Under the pieces are notes generated by a model. It had not been told where the DNA came from and searched no databases. It saw nothing but the letters and a program-made list of their open reading frames with translations. 12,495 nt of DNA from DATJJW01 sp035491935 (GTDB lineage Bacteria; Pseudomonadota; Alphaproteobacteria; ATCC43930; CGMCC-115725): positions 1 to 12,495 of the forward strand of contig DATJJW010000110.1 in the NCBI GenBank assembly GCA_035491935.1, read 5' to 3'. Of this stretch, positions 7,223-12,495 are shown piece by piece. The position numbers were made by a program, and so were the translations under genes. How positions within the stretch are numbered: the stretch's first letter is position 1; each line of letters starts with the position of its first letter.

Positions 7223-8104
7223 ATGCCGAGCTTAAAGGACCTTCGCAATCGCATCCGAAGCGTCCAGTCGACCCGCAAGATCACCAGTGCGATGAAGGTC
7301 GTCGCCGCCTCCCGCCTGCGCAAGGCGCAGGAGGCGGCGGAAGCCGCACGCCCCTATGCCGAACGCATGGAGCGCATGCTGGCCTCGCTGGCCGCGACCA
7401 TGGCCGGCCGGCCTTCAGCGTCCAAGCTGCTGGCGGGCACCGGCAAGGACCAGACCTATCTGCTGGTCGTCGCGACCTCCGACCGCGGCTTGGCCGGCGG
7501 CTTCAACACGACGATCCTGCGCGAGGCGCGCCGGCAGATCCGTGAGCTGCAGGCCCAAGGCAAGACCGTCAAGATCCTGACCATCGGCCGCAAGGGCCGC
7601 GACGGCCTGCGCCGCGACCACGGCAACCTGATCATCGAGAGCCATACCGAAATCGGCCGGCGCGGCGTCGGCTATGCCGAAGCCAAGGCGATCGCCGAAT
7701 CGCTGATCAAGCGTTTCGAGGCCGGCGAATTCGATGTGGCACGCCTGATCTTCAACGCCTTCAAATCAGCGATCTCGCAGGTCGTGACCACGCGGCAGAT
7801 CGTGCCGTTCGGCGCGCCCGCGGCCCCGGCCGCCGACGCTGCAACCGGTGTCGCTTACGAGTTCGAGCCGGATGAGGACGAGATCTTGTCCCATCTGCTG
7901 CCGACCAACGTCGCGATCCAGCTATTCACCGCACTCCTTGACAACACCGCCAGCGAGCATGGCGCGCGCATGACCGCGATGGACAATGCGACGCGCAACG
8001 CCGGCAAGATGATCGACCGCCTGACGCTCAACTACAACCGTACGCGCCAGGCCTACATCACCAAGGAATTGATCGAAATCATCTCGGGCGCCGAAGCCCT
8101 GTAA
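7223..8104 (+). CDS. atpG: F1 ATP synthase subunit gamma
   Basis: Gamma is the central rotating shaft that drives conformational change in the beta subunits. The 293-residue product has the conserved N-terminal helix SLKDLRNRIRSVQSTRKITSAMK, the central segment TSDRGLAGGFN (about 87-97), and the C-terminal helix with MTAMDNATRNAGKMIDRLTLNYNRTRQA ending in ELIEIISGAEAL. The two terminal helices make the coiled-coil axle. The ATG at 7223 is preceded by TAGGAAC. The gap from atpA is 28 bp. A moderately variable acidic stretch EFEPDEDEIL at about 213-222 is normal for the family. Confidence 0.97.
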   Translation: MPSLKDLRNRIRSVQSTRKITSAMKVVAASRLRKAQEAAEAARPYAERMERMLASLAATMAGRPSASKLLAGTGKDQTYLLVVATSDRGLAGGFNTTILREARRQIRELQAQGKTVKILTIGRKGRDGLRRDHGNLIIESHTEIGRRGVGYAEAKAIAESLIKRFEAGEFDVARLIFNAFKSAISQVVTTRQIVPFGAPAAPAADAATGVAYEFEPDEDEILSHLLPTNVAIQLFTALLDNTASEHGARMTAMDNATRNAGKMIDRLTLNYNRTRQAYITKELIEIISGAEAL

Positions 8105-8165
8105 ATATGGGCCCTTTGATTATCCGGGCGCTTTAGAGAACCGACTCGCTAGAGGAAAGACTGTC

Positions 8166-9584
<1,419 letters not shown>

Positions 9585-9614
9585 GGCCCAGGCAGCATAG
9601 GAGAGCCTCAGCCC

Positions 9615-10082
9615 ATGGCCGATAAAATCCTGTTCGAGCTCGTCTCGCCAGAGAAGATCCTCGTCTCGGAAATGGTCGAGATGGTCGTCATCCCCGGCAC
9701 CGAAGGTAACTTCGGCGTGCTCAAGGGCCATTCGCCGCTGATCTCGACCATCCGCCCCGGCATGATCGAGATCTATGAGAACGACGTCGTGACGACCCGT
9801 CTCTTCGTCGCCGGCGGCTTCGCCGAGGTGGTGCAGGAACGTTGCACGGTGCTGGCCGACGAGGCGCTGGCGCTCGAGACGCTCGACCGCCACGGCATCG
9901 AGGTCGAGATGCATCAGCTGGCCGACCAGATCGACGCGCTGCGCACCGCCGCCGGCAGCGGCGGCGAGGCGGAGCGTGCCGCCTTCGAGGCCGCCGACAC
10001 CAAGCTGGCGATCGCCCGCGCCAAGCTCGATTCGCTGAGCCTGGCCGGCCTCAGCATCCCGCATCCGACAGGACATGCCTGA
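9615..10082 (+). CDS. atpC: F1 ATP synthase subunit epsilon
   Basis: Epsilon sits at the foot of gamma, contacts the c-ring, and can inhibit ATP hydrolysis. The N-terminal beta-sandwich is clear: FELVSPEKILVSEMVEMVVIPGTEGNFGVLKGHSPLISTIRPG (7-49) and FVAGGFAEVVQERCTVLADEA (64-84). A helical C-terminal hairpin follows, with an Ala/Gly-rich link (about residues 110-125) and a tail ending in HPTGHA. At 155 residues it is somewhat longer than the common 130-140, the extra length being in the C-terminal part. AGGAGAG (9599-9605) precedes the ATG. Last gene of the operon; a strong hairpin follows the stop. Confidence 0.96.
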   Translation: MADKILFELVSPEKILVSEMVEMVVIPGTEGNFGVLKGHSPLISTIRPGMIEIYENDVVTTRLFVAGGFAEVVQERCTVLADEALALETLDRHGIEVEMHQLADQIDALRTAAGSGGEAERAAFEAADTKLAIARAKLDSLSLAGLSIPHPTGHA

Positions 10083-10092
10083 TCGTGGCAAT

Positions 10093-10118
10093 CCCGCGTG
10101 GCCGATCTGCCACGCGGG
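10093..10118 (+). terminator. Strong hairpin after atpC, probable operon terminator or mRNA 3' end
   Basis: CCCGCGTGGC (10093-10102) and GCCACGCGGG (10109-10118) make a perfect 10-bp GC-rich stem with a 6-nt loop, starting 11 bases after the atpC stop. The 3' side reads TAGAAATCATTG, with no T-run, so it is not a textbook intrinsic terminator. It may still end transcription or protect the 3' end. CGTGGC occurs twice (10084-10089 and 10097-10102), so a shorter alternative pairing with the same 3' arm is possible. Confidence 0.6.
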
Positions 10119-10215
10119 TAGAAATCATTGCAGAAGAAATAACTTATCATGGCATCACGCCTTGCCGTGCCTATATGACCGCTAATTCAACTGCACTGTT
10201 TGGACGCGGACGATA

Positions 10216-11028
10216 ATGGCGCAATGGAGCTTGGACGACGTGCCGTGGCAGGATTTCGATCCGGCCAAGGTCGATGCCGAATTGCTGCGCATCGCCAAGG
10301 CCGCCGCCATGGTCGAATACAACGCGCCCGACTATGTCCGTTATCTCGGCCGCGTGTTCCGCGATGATGCCGAGACCCTGGCGACCATCGAACAATGGGG
10401 CGTCGAGGAGATCCAGCACGGTGCCGCACTCGGCCGTTGGGCCCAGATGGCCGATCCCAGCTTCGATTTCGAGGCGGCGTTCCGCAAATTCACCTCGGGC
10501 TACAAGCTGCAGCTCGATGTCGAGCAGTCGATTCGCGGTACGCGCACCGGCGAGATGATCGCGCGCTGCATGGTCGAGACCGGTACCTCCTCCTTCTATG
10601 CGGCGCTGGCCGACTCGGCTGAGGAGCCGGTGTTGCGCTTCATCTGTCGCAAGATATCGTCCGACGAGCTCAGGCACTTCAAGCTGTTCTATTCCGGCGC
10701 CCGGCGATATCAGGCGCGCGAGAATCTGGGCTTCTGGCGCCGCCTGTCGGTCGCCGCCGGCCGCATCTTCGAGACCGAGGATGACGAGTTGGCCTATGCC
10801 TATTACGCCGCCAACGGCAACGGCCAGCCCTATGAGCGCAAGCGCTGGAACCGCTCCTATGTCCGCCGGGCCTATGCGGTCTACCGGCGCCACCATATCG
10901 ATCGCGCCATCTCGATGATCATGAAGGCCGTGGGCATCGCCCCGCATGGCAAGATCAGCAGCCTGTTCAGCCTGATCACCTGGGCTGGCATCCGCTACCG
11001 GCTCTACCGCATCGGCGAGGCGGCGTAA
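10216..11028 (+). CDS. Ferritin-like diiron protein, acyl-ACP desaturase-like ligand pattern
   Basis: A 270-residue, mostly helical protein with a complete four-helix-bundle diiron site: Glu34 (MVEYNAPDY), Glu65 and His68 (EEIQHG), Glu121 (MVETGTSSFYAAL), Glu151 and His154 (DELRHF). The spacing of 31, 56 and 30 residues between successive glutamates resembles soluble acyl-ACP desaturases and related ferritin-like oxidases more than short ferritins. The C-terminal third is rich in Arg, Tyr and Trp (YERKRWNRSYVRRAYAVYRR, 206-225). It ends with a hydrophobic-aromatic stretch (250-264) that may contact a membrane. Likely roles are an O2-dependent oxidation or iron handling; the substrate is unknown. 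It follows atpC by 133 bp on the same strand, beyond a strong hairpin, so it is probably separately transcribed. The ribosome binding site is weak. Fold call fairly sure, function not. Confidence 0.75.
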   Translation: MAQWSLDDVPWQDFDPAKVDAELLRIAKAAAMVEYNAPDYVRYLGRVFRDDAETLATIEQWGVEEIQHGAALGRWAQMADPSFDFEAAFRKFTSGYKLQLDVEQSIRGTRTGEMIARCMVETGTSSFYAALADSAEEPVLRFICRKISSDELRHFKLFYSGARRYQARENLGFWRRLSVAAGRIFETEDDELAYAYYAANGNGQPYERKRWNRSYVRRAYAVYRRHHIDRAISMIMKAVGIAPHGKISSLFSLITWAGIRYRLYRIGEAA

Positions 11029-11089
11029 AACTTCAGCCTTCTATGCCAGCCAGCGGACCGCCGTTGCAGTTCCTGGCCAGGCGGCGATA

Positions 11090-11106
11090 TGTCCCCGTCG
11101 GGGACA
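11090..11106. terminator. Short hairpin between convergent genes
   Basis: TGTCCCC (11090-11096) and GGGGACA (11100-11106) form a perfect 7-bp stem with a 3-nt loop. It sits in the 85-bp gap between the ends of the ferritin-like gene (plus) and the exporter gene (minus), eight bases past the exporter stop at 11114. This position suits a shared bidirectional terminator, but neither strand has a T-run. Confidence 0.4.
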
Positions 11107-11113
11107 GCAGGTA

Positions 11114-12103
11114 TCAATCTTCCTTCGTCAGCGACATGCCGACCGCCGCAGCGGTCACGGCGGCGACTGCCAGCATGCCGCGCCAATCCAGCGACTGTTG
11201 CAGCAGCAGGATACCGGCCAGAAGCGCGATCACCGGCTCCAGCGAGACCAGCACGCCATAGGTCCTGGGTGGCATCCGGCGCAACGCCTCGAATTCAAGC
11301 GCGAAGGGGATGGCGGAGGAGAAGATCGCCACCACGGCCATGCCCAGCACCGGCAGCGGGGCGAACCCGGTCCCGGCGGCACTGGGCAACGCCAGTATCG
11401 CCGGAACGGCCAGCAACGCAGCCACGCCCGATCCCAACGCCAGCCCGCCATGACCGGGTAGGATGCGGCCGAGCCGCCCGCTGCAGATGATGAGCCCGGC
11501 CCAGCCCGCGGCCGCCGTCAAGGCCAGGACTAGTCCCACGGGGTCGAGATTCGGACGGGCGGTCAATCCGACGCCCGCCGATCCGACGCCCTGGACCAGC
11601 GGGCTCAGCAGCAGTACCCCGGCAAAGGCCAGGCCGATCCACAGGAGATGGCCAAGTCGACGCGAGGCCGCGGCGGCAAGGCAAAGCGGTCCCAAAAATT
11701 CGATGGCGACGCCAATACCCAGAGGCAGGCGCGCGAAGGCGGCATAGAGGCTCAGATTCATCACCGCCATGGCGGCGCCCGAGGCCAGAACCCAGACCAG
11801 TATCCGGCGATTGCCCAGCGCCTGGCGCGCCCAGGCGCGACTCGGGATGGTGAGCGCCAGCATGATCGCGGCGGAGAAGGCCAATCGGAGGAAGGAGGCG
11901 CGCGCCGGCCCCAGCGCCGCGAACAGGCTGATGGCGAGTGCCGCCCCCGTCTGGAACGACACCATGGCGAGGAGCAGCAGCCCGGCCGGCGACATGAAAG
12001 GCAGGCGGCGCGCGACCCAGGAGGGCGCATGACCCGACAGGCCCGGTTCGCGTGACAAATCCCCAGACCGGATATTCTCAGACCGGATATTCTCGCCCCT
12101 CAT
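11114..12103 (-). CDS. EamA/DMT-family inner-membrane exporter, RhtA-like
   Basis: A ten-helix drug/metabolite transporter built from two EamA repeats. It closely resembles the E. coli threonine/homoserine exporter RhtA. Shared blocks, from memory, include SFQTGAALAISLFAALG, RLPLGIGVAIEFLGPL, FSSAIPFALEFEALRRMPPRTYGVL and SLEPVIALLAGILLL. The likely role is efflux of amino acids or similar small metabolites; the substrate is not proven. The start is uncertain. ATG at 12103 gives 329 residues, with a hydrophilic N-terminus containing the duplicated ENIRS. ATG at 11995 gives 293 residues, nearer the 295 of RhtA, and starts right at the first helix. Neither has a good Shine-Dalgarno; a TTG at 12115 is also in frame. 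It is divergent from the CoA-binding protein gene and convergent with the ferritin-like gene. Confidence 0.88.
   Translation of the reverse strand: MRGENIRSENIRSGDLSREPGLSGHAPSWVARRLPFMSPAGLLLLAMVSFQTGAALAISLFAALGPARASFLRLAFSAAIMLALTIPSRAWARQALGNRRILVWVLASGAAMAVMNLSLYAAFARLPLGIGVAIEFLGPLCLAAAASRRLGHLLWIGLAFAGVLLLSPLVQGVGSAGVGLTARPNLDPVGLVLALTAAAGWAGLIICSGRLGRILPGHGGLALGSGVAALLAVPAILALPSAAGTGFAPLPVLGMAVVAIFSSAIPFALEFEALRRMPPRTYGVLVSLEPVIALLAGILLLQQSLDWRGMLAVAAVTAAAVGMSLTKED
12064..12093. repeat. Exact 15-bp tandem duplication near the exporter start
   Basis: CAGACCGGATATTCT occurs at 12064-12078 and immediately again at 12079-12093 without mismatch. If the exporter begins at 12103 it encodes ENIRS twice in the N-terminal tail. 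If it begins at 11995 the repeat lies in the divergent regulatory region, where it could be a pair of protein-binding sites. Each unit contains CCGGATAT. Confidence 0.85.
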
Positions 12104-12179
12104 CTTGCGCGCCAACCCGCCAGTCTCACCTATAGCCCTGCCAGACTTATCGCCATCATTGGTAAAGGCCCTCTTTGCA

Positions 12180-12495
12180 ATGAATCATGACAGCTACGAC
12201 GATGCGTATTTGCGGGATATCCTGGAGCGGACGCGTACTATCGCGCTGGTGGGCGCCAGCCCGAAGCCGGAGCGGCCGAGCCATGGGGTGATGGCCTTTC
12301 TGCAGGCCAAGGGCTATCGGGTCATCCCGGTCAATCCCGGCGTCGCCGGCGGCAAGATCCTGGGCGAGACGGTCTATGCCAATTTGAGTGAAATCCCCGA
12401 GCGGGTCGATATGATCGACATGTTCCGCGTGGCTGGTGCCGCACCTGAGGTCGTCCAGGACGCGATCGCCATCGACGCCAAGACCGTGTGGATGC
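12180..12495 (+). CDS. CoA-binding domain protein, YccU-like (cut off by the right edge)
   Basis: The first 105 codons of a small Rossmann-fold protein. After a short N-terminal helix (YDDAYLRDILERTRTIALVG) comes the nucleotide-binding turn VGASPKPERPSHGV (residues 23-36). LQAKGYRVIPVNPG (40-53) and the segment LGETVYANLSEIPERVDMIDMFR follow, then AIDAKTVWM at the window end. This is the order seen in succinyl-CoA-synthetase-alpha-like CoA-binding proteins such as E. coli YccU, which are about 140 residues, so about 35 residues are missing. The cellular role of the family is poorly known. The start at 12180 is the first good ATG; its ribosome binding site (AAAGG, 12 bases upstream) is weak. 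Confidence 0.88.
   Translation, partial: MNHDSYDDAYLRDILERTRTIALVGASPKPERPSHGVMAFLQAKGYRVIPVNPGVAGGKILGETVYANLSEIPERVDMIDMFRVAGAAPEVVQDAIAIDAKTVWM

Overview
The window looks like ordinary chromosomal DNA of a GC-rich alphaproteobacterium, most likely in or near the Rhodospirillales. The grounds are high GC with strong GC bias at third codon positions, an F1-only atpH-atpA-atpG-atpD-atpC cluster with no F0 genes beside it, and alphaproteobacterial-type HemF and F1 subunits. This placement is inference from gene order and remembered family sequences; no search was run. There is no rRNA or tRNA gene, CRISPR array, insertion sequence or phage gene.

Left part (1-3404): a truncated IclR-family regulator on the minus strand is divergent from a class II aldolase/adducin-family enzyme. 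The gap between them holds a plausible promoter and a perfect 7-bp-arm palindrome, which fits a local regulator-target pair. A methyl-accepting chemotaxis protein on the minus strand follows, convergent with the aldolase gene. Its upstream region is AT-rich and gene-free.

Middle part (3405-10118): hemF (aerobic coproporphyrinogen III oxidase) and trmL (tRNA wobble-ribose methyltransferase) form a minus-strand pair with a 4-bp ATGA overlap. HemF carries an unusual in-frame insert of tandem 18-bp repeats encoding DDGREK. Divergent from trmL is the complete F1 ATP synthase operon (delta, alpha, gamma, beta, epsilon). Its 5' end has a hairpin that overlaps a TTG start candidate for atpH. A perfect 10-bp-stem hairpin follows atpC.

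Right part (10119-12495): a ferritin-like diiron protein with all six expected metal ligands is on the plus strand. It is convergent with a RhtA-like EamA/DMT exporter on the minus strand. The window ends inside a CoA-binding (YccU-like) protein gene on the plus strand. The region around the exporter start contains an exact 15-bp tandem duplication.

No clearly new multi-gene system is visible. The points most worth a second look are the HemF repeat insert, the hairpin at the atpH start, the palindrome between the IclR gene and the aldolase, the ferritin-like protein, and the tandem duplication upstream of the exporter.
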